The position numbers and the translations under genes are program-made. Under the pieces are notes generated by a model, which saw nothing but the letters and a program-made list of their open reading frames with translations, made no database searches and was not told the origin of the DNA. This document shows, piece after piece, positions 39,154-54,100 of a DNA stretch of 64,000 nucleotides (within the stretch, counting starts at the first letter, position 1; each line of letters starts with the position of its first letter). This DNA comes from Lichenostomus cassidix (Eukaryota; Chordata; Aves; Passeriformes; Meliphagidae), in contig CM039187.1 in assembly GCA_008360975.2 (NCBI GenBank), positions 15,455,094 through 15,519,093 on the forward strand, in the 5' to 3' direction.

Positions 39154-42100
39154 TTAGAGAAATAAGTCTTGAAAATACTCATCAAACTCCCCTTCCCTGT
39201 AACAACAACAAAAAATAAAAGTCAGACAGTTCTGATTTGGATTTGTACCTAGGAGATAATCTTTGCATGAAAAGGTTTTAGCAGACGTCTGGTTAGAATT
39301 GTAGAAGATGCAGATAATTTTTACTTATTCACTACATTCCAATACCCTTCACATCTCCCTGTATGAGCTGACTGTTAGGACTTACTGCTAAGACAATTAA
39401 TGGTATAGTAGGGGGTAAGGCAGCAGTGGATGGTAGTGCTTTAACAGAAGTTTTCCTCAAGAGTTGTGTATGTCTCCTCTTTAAAAACACATTTTTAGGT
39501 TCACTACATGGAAAAAGATTTGACATAAGCTTTTATGTCTGAATACTCATTGAAACACTCAGGAAAACTCTGCTTTTGCAGTTCTGACTGGACACTGTAC
39601 ATTTCATAGCTACTAGTACAGTACACCAAACTAACCGTGATTTTTTATCTGCTTCTCGCAGAGGACCTTTCCGAAAGTCAGCTTCTGAAGGACCATCTTC
39701 TGCATTGCTGCTATCTGAATCTGTTAAAAATTTTAAAATGTTCGTGAAATTAATTTTAAAATAATTTATCTTTTTAAAAATTAGATGGTATATTGCTAGA
39801 AGCAATGTACAATTGCAACCACAAGAATAAACAGAACACTTTACTTTGCATAAAGTGAAAATGAAAATGTTGTGCAACATTAATCAATGTAGCATCAAAA
39901 AGATTCTTAGGTATCATGAACTACTATTTTGGTCAAACATAACAAAAATCATGCCAAAACACTGACCTTGACACAATAGCAACATTGCATTTTTTTCCTA
40001 TAATCAAGTATTCACAAAGCCAGAGTTACAATACAGTTTCAATTTATAATATTAAATGAATCAATTACCTTACTTAAATGATAGTTCTTATGAATTGTGA
40101 CTTATCAATGAAATTGTAAGAAAGCATGGATTAGTGCATAACTATTTTGTGTCAGTACAAAGGAGTGAAAACTTGTATCTGAAAAAAACCACCCTCAATC
40201 TTCCAGTAAGACTTTGGGCATGGTCCAAGTCATAAGAAAACTGTTTCACATCTTCCTGGATCTAACTGGATCTAACTGGGAAAGCCTTTAAAATACACAG
40301 CAGAGCAGAGCAATCAGTGGAAACAGTCAATCACTTCTGGACAGTCTGCAGCAAGAATTGGCGTGACCAGGAGATGGGGCCTGTTTCATCAAAAAAGAAA
40401 CTGGAGACTGGAATTACTGAGATACAGAGTCAACCAGGGACTAAGGAGTCACTGAATGCATCCACCTGCAACAAGGAGGTCTCAGGTCCTACAGGTGGTA
40501 GCTGGAAAGGATGTTAATTAAAGTGTAGTTTTTTTTAAAACTTTTTTTTTTTTGAGCAGAGTTCAGTATAATATATGTATCAGTGTAATTCCCTGAAGGA
40601 AAATGTACCAGTTATTGTATCAGAAAAGTACTATCTTTACATAGTAGAGACTACACAGCATGAAATTATTAACAACGTACCTATTTTTGCACCTTCTACT
40701 CTTTTTCGAACAACCTGAGCTCTCATTTTTCTGATAATTTACTTTCCTATCCACCCACATTTTTTTTTTTTAATTTTTTAATTTTTTTTTTATTGAACTA
40801 TTTCCTTCTTAAAACTCCCCACACTATTTTTCCAAGATACGTAAATAGTTTATTTGAACCTTCATATTTGTTTGTTTTCAGACAGCATTCTTACAAAATA
40901 TTAAAACAGACCACTAATAAAACTAAGATCAATGACAACTGTCTATGAAGTTATACAACTTATTACAAAACATAAAGGATATTAAAATACTTTACCTTTA
41001 TCAGAATTATCTGAATCATCTGAAGAAACTTGATCTGTAAAGAAACACCAAAATAGAAAAAAAAAGTAAGCTTCTCTTGGTTTTATCTGTTATCTTAAAT
41101 TGTTTACAAGGATACTTCTATCATAATATAGAAATATATTCATGCACTCACACACCACATTCAAAGCAAGCAAGCAAACACTGAAATAAAAGGAGTTTTT
41201 TTTGCATGAGTGCAAAGGTCATCAGTTCAAGCCTAATTATGTCAACCCAAGGTTATCTAACATTTCCAAAAGGCTTTCAACCCCAAAGCCTCATGGAATG
41301 AAATACTTCACAACCCTCTCTGGTATACAACATCCAATGCTTGGACAAATTTCCCTTGCAGTGCATACTTCTCAAAAGGCTCCCGCTCTCTGTCAAATTT
41401 AAGAAATTTATCTTTTTTCTGAATCTAGGAAATTTTATCTAGGATATTTACCTTTTTGACTACCTGTGTTACAGTCAAGAAACTACGTATCTGCGTGTAT
41501 AACTAAATGTATTTATCTAGAGTTATACATAATTATATGTCTATATCTATGCACCTATAGCAAAACTAAGGTTCAAATAACCTGAGTATTTTAATAACTG
41601 AAGTTTTAAAGTTTAAATTTACCTTTATGGGTCTTTTTTTTGGACTTCTTTTTTGCTGAACAAGATAATTTTGTCTTCTTTTTTTTTGGCTCTTTAGAGT
41701 TCTGTACAGCTGTGCCTCTTTTCTTGTGTGCTTTGACTTCTTTCCTCCTTTAAAAAAGATGAATGTACACCTTCTCTATTATTTTTACTTTTTATGCAAC
41801 AGTAAATCTGAAGTATTTAATTCAGTCAAACGGTTGTCATTTTTTCAGACACTTATCAGTAGTTAAACTGAAAAAAAAATCGATCCGGTTAAAAAGAAAA
41901 GTGCTATAGAAAAACAGGATAAGAAAAATAATCACTGGGCTGAAATTATGCAGATGAAACTTCTGTGTTGGTAGGGATGAATTGTTCCAGTCTGAGGGGC
42001 TCTGCGCTGTCAGTAGCACAGTATCTTAACTCTCAACAGTGACAAGGCGGTGGCTTTATAGTAACTCCAGAATACTTATGCTATTTCAGCATAAATGAAG

Positions 42101-45100
42101 TTCCTAATCATCTCACTGAAGTTCTCCCCCTATGTGCTGTTCATCATAATTGTAACTTATTAATAATTCAGTCCCTATTATTTCCAAAACATTTCATTAC
42201 CGGTGATGGAAGTTGAGTTTGTGAGAACATTCTGGACATAGTCCTGAAAAAGAGAAAATGAGAATATTGCAGCCAAGAATCTGAGAAGCATAATTAACAA
42301 AACTACAAAACTAGTTAGAACTAGATCTTTCAGTATCAGTAGTTTTTCCTTCAAAACACTAGTTACCATGTAATTGCAGTCAGGACTCAAAAAATGCATT
42401 ATGAAAGTCTTCAGTACAAACCCAGATTTTACTAAATGTCAAGGATCACAAACCCAGGTTTTACTAAATGTCAAGAAAGATCACAAGTTTAGCACTCACA
42501 ACTCTTCATTAAAGAAGTATTAGTGCTTATCATGTACAGACATCCCATTATGGATCCCTGTGGACAGATCAAATTGATCTGCAATTATACTGAAGACCTG
42601 TAAGTCTCTTAGAGCTTTGTCAAAGACCAAGTGCTTCTACATGGAATGTCTTGTGCACAAAAGGAAAAAATCCACCACTGTTCACTCATTTTACACAAAG
42701 TAACTGTATAAACTGTGTTAAGTTTAATTACCTGATGAACACATGACAATGCACACAATATTGAACTAGAAAATCCCAGTTGAGATGTAAGAATGGAAAA
42801 TTATTTTAAAATAGAAATTTTCTAAGAAAACACAAATATTTAAAATAAACTGTCTGTAGAGCTGAAGGTGTGCAAGAAGTTGTCTGGTCCAAAGCCCTAA
42901 GGACTTCTAAGCCAAGTAACTGAATGAGCAATGACAATGCTGAAACTCTCGTTGCAATGCAGTATTGTCCATTAAAACTAGACATGCTTTTGAACAAAAC
43001 AGCTTCTAGTCAATTATTCTAATTTTATGACATGCCAATTATACAGAATGAAGTGCCCAAACTGTAACAACTTTGACATATATATTGGTAATAGCTGCTC
43101 TCTCTAAATCAAGAGCATACTACCACCTGTGATTAATTTAACAAAATTATCTCCTATTCAGCATTTGTCATGAACTCTTATTATCACTGGGTCTCACTCG
43201 ATAGAATTCAAAGTACAAGATACTTCTTTTAAGCGTACATATCCTTGAAGGGCTGACTTACTCAATTTCACAAGTGCATTCCTCTTTTCACCATGTTCAA
43301 CGTAACCAAAATTCACCTCCCAGCTCTTAAGGCCTTCTTTCTCATCACAGTGTTTATTTCCACAGGAAAATTGACCTGCAAAGAGTCAACACCAGCAAAC
43401 CATGGTTCAATGATTAACTGAATAGGTTTGGGGTTGTTATTTCCAGTTCTGCTCAGTCTTTGCTTTTTGTTTTCCATTTCTTTCAAATAAAAAACCCCAC
43501 AAATCTAAAAATAACATCTAGATTAAGGAAACAATAACAGGAAACAACAAAGCAATCAATTATGTCCAATATTGCCTATTTGCAAATAAAAACATAACTG
43601 TGTTTTTAAATGTATGGATGAAGGTATGTATGTTATGAAATAACAAGCCTAATACTGAAGTCTGAAAAAATGTCACTAGGATACATCCTCTACCCTAAAT
43701 GGTTACTGACTTAGCAAAGGATGACGGATCAGAAGCTGTGATTCAGACATGTATCTTTAATGACATCAAACTATTCAAAGTATCATGTACATACACTATG
43801 AAGATGCCCACATTCTTTTTACATAACTTGTGTACCTGATACCCTGGACACACAATTTTTATTCTACTGACTATCCATAAATGCCTTTCTTTCAAGAAAA
43901 GGAAATCCAGTTTTGTGAGAAATGCTACATCAGCTTTAAAAGCTTCCTTTGGTTCATTTTGTGAAAAGCAACACTGATTTTAAAACAAATGTGCACATAA
44001 TCGATTTTGTTTACATCACTGAAGTCCCAATATTGGACTAATAAAGATCCATGTATTCCCTTTGCAGAAGACTGAGTTACATGCAGAGCGGGCAGAAAGG
44101 ATGTGTATTAATAGGCTCACATGCAGGACTGTTGGTGAACGATTAACCTCAGAAAATTCTGCTTAAGCGGCTAACTAATGGATTGGCAGTGTCCTCAGAT
44201 ACTTCAGTTCTGTAATGAAACACCACTTGCAATGCAAACATTTGAAGTAAAAAAACCCTAGAACTCTCATTAAACAAAGTAACTTTCAAATTAATATTCA
44301 TTATGTTTAACCCTAAGTAAGGTATGGCTACCTTACATAGGTAAGGTATGGCTCTGTGTCATAGCAATCTCCAATATTACCTCCTTTAAAAACACCTATG
44401 GCAAAAGTCTGGAAAGAAACGAATCCAAAGAAATCATCTGGCATTTACAATTAGTAATACAAGTGACACCTCTTCTTTCACTGTCCTAGCCCTTCTTGGT
44501 GACCATGCAAAGACAGCCATCACATGCAAAGCAACCAAATGTGAGCACTCCATTCCTGCATTCCCTTGTTAACACCCCCTAACCTCAGCACAGCACACCC
44601 ACAGTGGTTCTCATCACTGCTATACTCACACAGCTGTGGCAGTACATACAGTAAGTGCATACAATGTTAACGCTAATTATCAGACAGGTAGGTATCGATT
44701 TGTTATTACATTTAATTAAAGCAATTTATGTCGCTGATTTATACTTTAAAATAGCATATAAGTCTCACGGCTGTTTTTACAGGATTGTTTGGAATCGCAC
44801 TCGGAGAGAGCCTGACAGCGCCAGAGGGTTGGGTTCTCTCGCCCCCCGGTGGTGAAAGAGAGGATTTATCCACTCTCGTATTCCAACTCCTCACTTTTCA
44901 TTAGGATTCCATTGAAAAGCTTGAAATGCGTAATTTTGCACTTTCTCCCACACTTTAAAACATAGAGTACCACATAACAAAAATACAAAGCTATAAATTC
45001 TTTTCCCCACGAAGACATAAAAATAATTTACTTCTCATTTAATTTAATCATCTTGGTAAAGTATTCAATAAAGCATGTAATTGTATCAAATGTAACTATC

Positions 45101-48100
45101 TATTAATATAATCTGTAGTGCTGAATGCAACATAGGACTACAACTACCTTTAGAAGCTTTATTCATTACAGTTTAAAAAACCCCACCATTAATGTTCACA
45201 CTTTCTACTGTGAAATACTTACTTTTCTAAAAATCATAAATGCATTTCTAACTTTCTGAAACGTACTACAATAGAGGTGTTCACAGGACACAGCTGTTTA
45301 CAGAACTGTAACTGAGTGATACAGATCAACACTACAACTCCACACAATTTTCTGGTGTGTGTATCCATGATTTCTGAAAACCACAGCGTGTAAGGATCCA
45401 CCCTCAAGAAGTGTAATACCTCATTCCCCTCATTTTCTTCCTTGTTCAGTGAGTTGAAAAAGTCTAAGCAACTCAGTCATGGAAGGAGGACCACTGTGTA
45501 AAGTCCCAGTAACACACTGGTAAAACTTCACACACATAATAAAGCTACTGATTTAGAGACAGGATTGGGAGACATGATAATCATTGCCACTGAAGCTTTC
45601 AAAACCAATTTAATCTAAAGTAGGTATCACACAAGAAACCTTAATTAAAAATTTACTGTTTTGCAGAACAGCACTGGAGAAACTGTTAATCAATAAATTA
45701 TTTCCTGAGGAAAACTACTGAGAGACTTCAATTACAGGTATCAAAGGATAATGAGGTAACAGAACTACTGGAGAAAAGCATCTAAAAAGCCTATCCTTGA
45801 AATTCTACATTATCAAATGCATTATGGTGGCGTTCATTACAAAACTGACCTTGGGAAAATATTCATTGTAATATGTGTAGAACAGTGCGTAATCTAAACC
45901 TATGTGGCCTAATACAGCAAAGCTGGAAGACAAGTCAATTTATTGTTCATTACTATCTGATAAACTTACCACTACTGTCAAATATTATCTAACAAAATTA
46001 TGTCAAAAATCAGAAAGAGAAGCATCAAAAAGAAACGCAATATAAAATGAAACTACCTTTTCCTGAAATTACTTCTTTCTCATGTCGCCATCTAAATCCA
46101 AACTGTTAAGGTAAGAATCAAAATTGGGTTGTTAATTGTCAATACATTCAGTATTGTAAAGACTAGTTTCAGTTGATTGATGTCCTGCACGTGGCTCATC
46201 CATTTAATTCTGGTCAGGAAAATTTAATCTTTTCTCTTTTAATTAAAAATATTTCTCTGCCTCTGCTTGCCAGAAGGGTATTTTGTTTATAAACACTTTA
46301 AATATTTTTATTTTTACAGGAAATCTCCATGCTGAAAAACAACTACAAAAGCAAACATATTAATATTTCCAAGTGGAAGGCGAATTGGCCTAGAAATCTG
46401 GAAATAAAAACAAAAGAATAAAATGTATTTTATTTAATGACCAGGTGTCAAACACATTTCATTTCTTATCAAATAGGAGACACTTGCAGTCTATTAAGCT
46501 ACAAAACAAAGTACAGAGACAGCAAATAAGAAATTCTCTAGGAAAATAAGACAACAATGGGAACATTTCCAGTCCAGGGATATCAAGGTAAAACTTAGAT
46601 GCAGAACACCCTCCTGTGCTGCACTGCAAAACTGACAATAGAACAGAACTATCTGACAATACAGACGGTCATTTATCAGCCTCAAAGTCTGCAGACAAGA
46701 TGCACTGAAGGTTCAAAGACAACCTTGACCTAGAAAATTCTTATCTAGGGAAAATGTGAGGAGTAACAGGCCCATCATAAGCAAGAGCTGTCAGAACACT
46801 CTTCCACTGTCTCTGTGCAGCCTCATCCCAGAGGTTCACGTTGGTGTTTCTGATTAAAATGAAACACCAGTGAAGAACAAGCCAGACTGGTCATCAGCAA
46901 GGATGGCCTGATCACCAGGTCAGGCCTGGGAGCAAGGAGGGTGAGTGGGTCTCCAGCTCTGGGTGTGAGAGCACTTGTGAAGCTCTTCAGGGATGAGAAT
47001 GCTCACAGGGATGAGAGCAGAGGAGTCCCTGCCACGTGTGTGTGTGTGTGTGTCTGCACATCCATGTGTGTGAGTGAGTAAAACAGTCTGGACCAGCGAA
47101 TGGAATGTGGCCTTAGGGGTTCACATGTCTTGGGGCTTCTTACTGTGTTCTTCTGAGCTTCAGTCTTTGAGAAGCTAGTTCTGCTTATTTTGCAGACCTT
47201 GAGAGAGATGCTCCCATGAAACTATTCAGTACTTCACAAAACAGTAGTTTACTTCAGAAGAAAAGTTCCTAACGAGATCTAAGCTACAATCTCTATGCAG
47301 AGATCTTTAGAAAAATTACCTGACCAGAAAATTTTGGCTTGGAGCAGAACAATTATAGCTGTGAAAAGACATATGAGCACATATGTGCAAGTCTCAATCT
47401 ATGCAATATATGTATTTAAAAAATCACAGAAAACTGACGCCCAACTTTACTTTGACACCAACTAGAACTACGTAGAATCATAGAATCAAAGAACAGCCCA
47501 GGTTGGAAGGCACCTCACCAGGTTCAACCTTCCATGGGGAAGTGAGCACAGATGAGATTATCTATCACCCTGTGCAATTGCATGTGAAAAACCTCCAGCA
47601 ATGGGGATTCCACTGTGCCACTGGGGAGGTTGTTCTAGTGACTGAATGTTCTGACTATAAAAAAATTTCTTTCTTGTATCAAGGTGAAGTATCAACAACT
47701 ATCATGCAAAAGGCTGACTAGCTGAGGAGCATATCATCTATCCTGCACCTCTCATAACACCAGCACTGCAAAACAGAAGGCATGGGGGGCTAAAGATATC
47801 CAGCTTCCAGTTTCTGGAAATGCAGGAAAAAACTAAGGCAGGAAAAATCTGAAAGCACAGACTGCATTCCATCAGTGTGAATGGGATAAGCAGCAAATTT
47901 TTAAGACTTCCAAGAAAAAAGCCTGTTTTGAAAGTCTTCAGTTCCAAACACGAGCATGGATAAAGCAATCATTGAGAAAAATCTCACTTTTTTTTCCTAT
48001 TTTTCTAAGAATTTCTAAGAAAGGACTTATATATGATCAGAATGTATTTGAGAAAAGAAAGCATAAATATTTTACAAACTGCATGACACAGCAGTTATGC

Positions 48101-51100
48101 TGACATGGCAATTCCAAAAATGTAGGTAATGACTTAGGAGCATAAACTGGAATTGAGAGTGACCTCAAAGTTAGGACAGACACACTTGAAGTCTGACAGG
48201 GAAATACTGTTCACACAACACAACACAAGAAAAAAAAAAAGGAAGAAAGAATCTGGGGCAGAACAGTTTCCCACAAAAGACAGCAAACATATGGAAACTT
48301 GGCACAGTAATGAGAGAAACAAAATCTGTAGGCATCCTCAAAGGAAATCAGGTGGGGGGATGGAGCGGACACTGAGGGATATGAAACAGCTATAGGAAAA
48401 TAAAATCAAATTCACTCAAAAAAAGGAGGGAAGTAATCTTCAGCATTCTAGGTTTTGTTAATTTTAATTAAATTTTTGCATTTTACTGTCGCAATTGTCT
48501 TCAGATGATTGTCATATTTTCTTCCTAATAGAGCTAAACCCAGTCCTTGCAAATATTTACCACTGAATGTAATTTTCAATACCATAAATAGTCTAAAAGA
48601 ACTCTACAGGCTGGGTTACTGTGCGCTAGAAACACCAAGACGCATCTGAGTTCAGCACCAGTCTTTAGAAAACCACAATAGAAAATGCGTGTATACTCTC
48701 TGACTAAGAAGTTAGTCAGCCAAAAACTTGGAAAAAACAAAGGCTGTTCCGGTTAAGAAGAAAACCTGGTGCTGGAATTGGGCTGTTTCTCTTAAGAGAT
48801 TCTATTTATTTACAAGGCACATACAAATCCTGTTTCCACAAACAGAAAAGAACAACCAGCAAAAGATGCTGCTTTAGAATAGACTTTTCCAAAATTGTCT
48901 CTGCCAGCATTCCAGTACAAAACTCTTTTTAGACTTTTTTTTAACAGTAACATTCCATGGGTTTTTAGGCTCCATCTACTGCTCCTCTCCAAGCAACCTC
49001 TCTAGCCTCTTTCTTTAACCCCTTTGCACTTTCTGCCTTTCACACACAATGTACCTCTTCATAAAACATCATCTGACAGAAATGTTCCTATTCCCACAGA
49101 AGCACATTTTTGAGGCAGTGACAATGCTTGGATTCAAACGGGTGCTGTTTATTAAGTAACTTGACAAATTCTCACAACTCCCTTTCTATGGAAGGGATAC
49201 TAACATTCTGGTTTTACAACATATCTACAATCATAAGGAAATTTTTTAAAAGGGTATATACTTCAAAAACCAAGATGATTCATACTGATGAAAGGTACCT
49301 TATTCTCCTTGTATCTGCTGAGATCTGCTATACAGTATTCTTTGAACAATTTATCATAATACTTCTTTGCAAGCCTCTTCTCCCTGAAACAAAAGGTATT
49401 ATTTTTTATTAACTACAGAAGACAACACAATTCACTTTACATTGTAATGACATTAGCGAGACAAAGACATGTTGTTTCATTGAAAGAACAGAAATTGTAG
49501 ACCTAGAAATGCAACAGATACACACTCTGTATCTAAGGAGTAGTTTCCATAAAACTGGAAAAATAAATATAAAATAAATCCACAGTACATACTAAACTGT
49601 GTTTTCTCAAACTCTGCTTTCTTTGGAGTTTTTGAACAGTCATTTGCATCTCAGATAATAAATATTATTATTAGTTCTTTCTGTTACCAATTCATGTTGG
49701 CATTTGAGCAATACTACAATATGAAAGACCCTCTAATGGTCTTTCATTTTCAAATGCATCAAAGATCAAAGAATGATCGCCAAGTATGCATAGTAATTCT
49801 TAATTAGTAGAGGAAACCACAAATTTAGTACAAGTGATCTAAAAATAACTCATCCAATAATCGTTTCAGGTACCAATTCATGTCTGCTTCATCTTCTTCA
49901 TTCCACAGGAATCTATGGTTTTCTCTAATAACATCAAGATCCGTCTTGTCATTTGCTCTAAAAAAGGACACACCTTTTTTAGTACAATGTAACATTAAAA
50001 TGAAAATCCATCAAATAATCCATCAAATAATTTAGTAAGCATCAATATTTTACAGCTCTGATCTCCACCTCACAGCATAAAGGAATACATTACTATGAAA
50101 TAAAGCTACCAAAAATGTATTCCCTGGTATACCTGTTCCCAAATAAAGAACTCATGGTGGAAAATGGTCACTGAAATTGTGGATGACTTGATCCTGTCTG
50201 AAAGCACTTTTTATAATCTTTATTGAAGACAGAGATGTTAAAGGCAGTTACAGACAGCTCTAAAGAAGTTATTATTCTGGACAATGGATAGCAGTTCTGC
50301 ACATTTCAGAATTATTTCAGACTTTCATTTTGAAGGTACTGACAGATATTTCTCAGTGTACCCTCCACAATGATCACTTGTCATCTTTCCTTTTACATAA
50401 CAAAACAAGAATAATTCAGCTCACGGTAAGTTCTTATTTAAAAATACGAAAACAAAATGAAACAAGGCAGTTTTGTGTTTGGGTATTTGCAATTACTGTC
50501 ATTACCATTTGTGACCAAAATAATTAGTAATTTGATACACAGCTACATCCATCTCTGCCCGCAAAGCTGTAATATATATTTAACAGCTTTACAGAACAGG
50601 GGAGCTTTGGGGTCAGCAGGGGAAAGTTTGCTAATGGTTCTCACCCAGATCGTCGGAAATCCTCTATTTTGCCGCCATAGTATAAAATGTAGTCATGCAC
50701 AAACTTTTTATGTCTTTCATACTGAATAAAGCAATTAAGGATTGTTTCAGAACTTATTTCCTTTTCTTTTACCATAGTTTAAAACTGAAAAAAACCCAAC
50801 CAAAATCTTTTTATGTACTTACGAGAAAGACTTTTCTTCTCACAAACAGTTCAGTAATTTCCAAAATAAAGAATGGAATTAATTAGCAACTTTTACTTAA
50901 TAACCTCTCATAGAAGCTAATTTCCAAATACAGGAATTCAAGGCAATTTCATCTTTAAAACCTCATTCATAATTTACAAAACTGTCTTCCTTTATCAAAG
51001 ATGCTCTGTATGCATATACACAGAAATTTCATTCATTTTTTCAGCTGTGATTTAGACAACAGCTTCTTTGTACTGCAGTTTTGGTTTAAAACAGGTTTGT

Positions 51101-54100
51101 ACTTTTCTATTATAAAAACAGTCTGGCTACTAAAATGGAATAATTTATTACTTTTTTACCATCAACATACAAATAAAAGTTGTATGCTTTAGTTTGAAAA
51201 TTAAAATCGAGGAAAAATAGGAAACACTTTGGCCTCAGAAACATAATTTGAAACACACTTTTTACCATAACTTGAGCAAAATATGTAATTAGTTATTCAG
51301 AGAATAAGCTTCTTCATAAATAAAAACTTTATATATGGCTTCTTAAAAAGATTTTCAATTAACTTTTATCTCAACAGCAAAAAGAAGCTCCTCTGAGGAA
51401 TGACTCAGTATTTGGTGCTGCACTGTCACCTTCTGTGATAACTGAGATATCCCAGTGTTTTACCATAATGGGTAACCTGTGCCCCATCTTCAAACTTGAA
51501 AAATGAAACAGAAGGATACAGCATCCATTGCTATCAAGTGAAATCTTCTTTTTCTTGCTTCTTCCCTGTTAATAACAAACATGTTTCAGTGAAAACTATC
51601 TTTCCATTAAGAGGAAAATGTCTCACAAAAAGAATATATAAAAGATACCTATCACATTCTTCAGCTGCAAATTGTCTGTGAACCACACTGCCTTGTTTTG
51701 CTTTTTGGAATGGCTTTATCAGGAGGGCATCTTCCTCTATTCTAAAGGTAGGTGGGAAAAAGGAAGGAAAGTTAGTCAAGAATTTTTCATAAGCAGTAAA
51801 ATTTCCATATGCCAAACCTTGCACTATCTTGACTAGCAAAAACTTTTATATTGCTATTTTCTACAATAATAAAATTAAACTTCAGAACCAGTGTCAGCTT
51901 GGACTTTACCACATTTGCAGAACAAAACCAGAAAGGCATTTACTTCCAGTTGGAATTTAAAGGCAATTGCTTAAAACAGTAATTTGTAATATCTGTTTTT
52001 ATCAATATTATCACTATAGAACCACAATGAAAAAACCTGGAAGATTCCTCAGTTTCACTCTGACATTTAAAGTCCTTTACAAATCTCAGCTATACAGCAA
52101 AGCAGGAACAGGAAGGACAGTGCATTCACTGAATCAGAGTGACTGGTAGTAACCCTATTCCATGCTTTCGTGCCAGCGTCTCAACACCTCATTTAACAGC
52201 TCTGCCTCTTGTAGTGCAATCACAAGAATCACAAATTTAAAACTCAATTACCATGTTGTGAACCATACTTGTCAGTAGGCAGCTAAAAATACTTTTAGAG
52301 TTCAACGAAGTAATAAAAAGTTAAAGATATGCATTTTAGCTAGTAAAAGGTATATTTAGTTAATTTCATTCATGAAGCAAGGTGGAGAAAAAATTTTTCC
52401 ATAATTATCAGCTGGCAGAAAGAATGGAAACCAGAAACATGAAGAAAGCAAGCCAGGGAATTTGTTTCTAGCTATGGAATATAGGACTCTAAAAACTAAG
52501 GGTATCGTTTACTCAAAAGGATTTGTAAGCACAAAATCCCCTAAGAAGACTCTATTAAACAACAATTTGGAGAGAATTTAACACTACTATTTTCCTTAAA
52601 GTGAAAATAAATACCATGACAGAGCAAGAAAAGGAACCCACATAAGAGCTCTACTGGGAATCAGCAGTGGTGTGCCAGAACAAGGATAATGACGGTATTT
52701 TTGAAAGTCTCCTGATGGTTAGTTAATATTCCACCCAAAAAGTGGAATGGTAGAATGTGCAATGGCATTTAAAGAAATAGAAATCTGAAAAAAGTCACTA
52801 TTTTAATGGAGAACAGCTATATTTATAAAATACATGAAATGGCACAATGCCTGCTATTATTCCAAAGATTAAAACATGAATTTTTTTTCCCAGAATGCAA
52901 TCAGACACTACAAAACCCATTCTTTCAATTTTTCTCTAAAGGAAAAATATGCAAGAGTCCTAGGAAAGTTTCCAGAAAGTCTTCTTAAATAAAGTCCAAT
53001 AAAAGAGCAAGGGAGACAGGAAAAAGTAAGGAAAATATATGCAAAATGTAGGCCAAATGTTCAGTATGGTACAGAAAGTGTCAAGGAGCTACTGTACAAA
53101 AGCAAAATAAATACATAAATAAATACAAATCTTTGCAATATAGTAAGATCAGACTACAAAATTCCAGGTCACTAACTGTGCAAACCACTGAAAGTACTGT
53201 CCAAGCTCATCTCAAATACGAGATGGGTAGGTACGTTTCAAGGATTGATCACACACCAATTCCCAGGTCTCTTCACAAATTAAAAAACAAAGAAGTACCA
53301 TCAGTTCTTCCCTTTACATCTCTATGTGTTTTATATTGTCAAAGTCTGCTACCACTTGGCCTTTTTTGCCTTGCTCTCTTAGCAGTTCCATTTGTCCTGA
53401 TGGATCACAGTGATGTGAACAGTGCTGCCAAAACCCAGCAGTGGATACTAGTGCTTGGAAAAACAAAACACTCTGCTTCAAGAACTGAGGGGCAAATATA
53501 CACCAGATGGAGATGGCAGAACAGATCTTAATCAGCTGCCCCTAGGAGATGACAAGCTTTGGCAAGCTCTAGATGAGGAGATGCAGAAATCAAAGACATT
53601 GATTTTTTCAAAAACCATTTCAACACCAGAGCCTACATACAATGGCAGCATCTTCTATGCACACTAAGAGGCCATTTGCACAAAATACATAATGCAAAGT
53701 GTTAATTCTGTATTACATTACCTTTTAGTCTTTTGCAGAGACTTCTCTCCACTCTCCTCATCACTAAAATCAGAATCATAGCCTCCATGGCCATGTGCCT
53801 GAAAATAATAGACCAGTCAATATATCTGCTAATGCAATATGGATATGGCATAATTACAAATCAGTACTGTCCATCATGCATAAATAAAAGAGAGAAAGAC
53901 AGAGAGTAAGCAAACAAGTGCAAATTTTCACATCTAAACCAAACAAAATTCGACAGACAATACAGAGTATATTCCAAATAATACAGGGCAAAGAAAGATC
54001 ACTTTATAAAACAGATCACTTTATAAATAATTTATATGTAAATGTCCTCGTATTTAACCTCCACAGAGATGCAGAAAACTAGAAGTATGATAAATACTGT

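Larger units (their letters stand above)
46103..49298 (-). other. FRA10AC1 intron 7 (3.2 kb)
   Basis: Contains a CR1 fragment at about 47473-47690, a GT repeat at 47036-47053 and an unassigned GC-richer patch at about 46760-47030. No gene is recognised. Confidence 0.6.

Noticed and set aside
47503..47721. 72-codon open frame
   Set aside because: Falls inside the CR1 fragment, in the antisense direction of the element.
53133..53531. 132-codon plus-strand open frame just before FRA10AC1 exon 2
   Set aside because: No recognisable family, low-complexity start, antisense within an intron. Probably chance.
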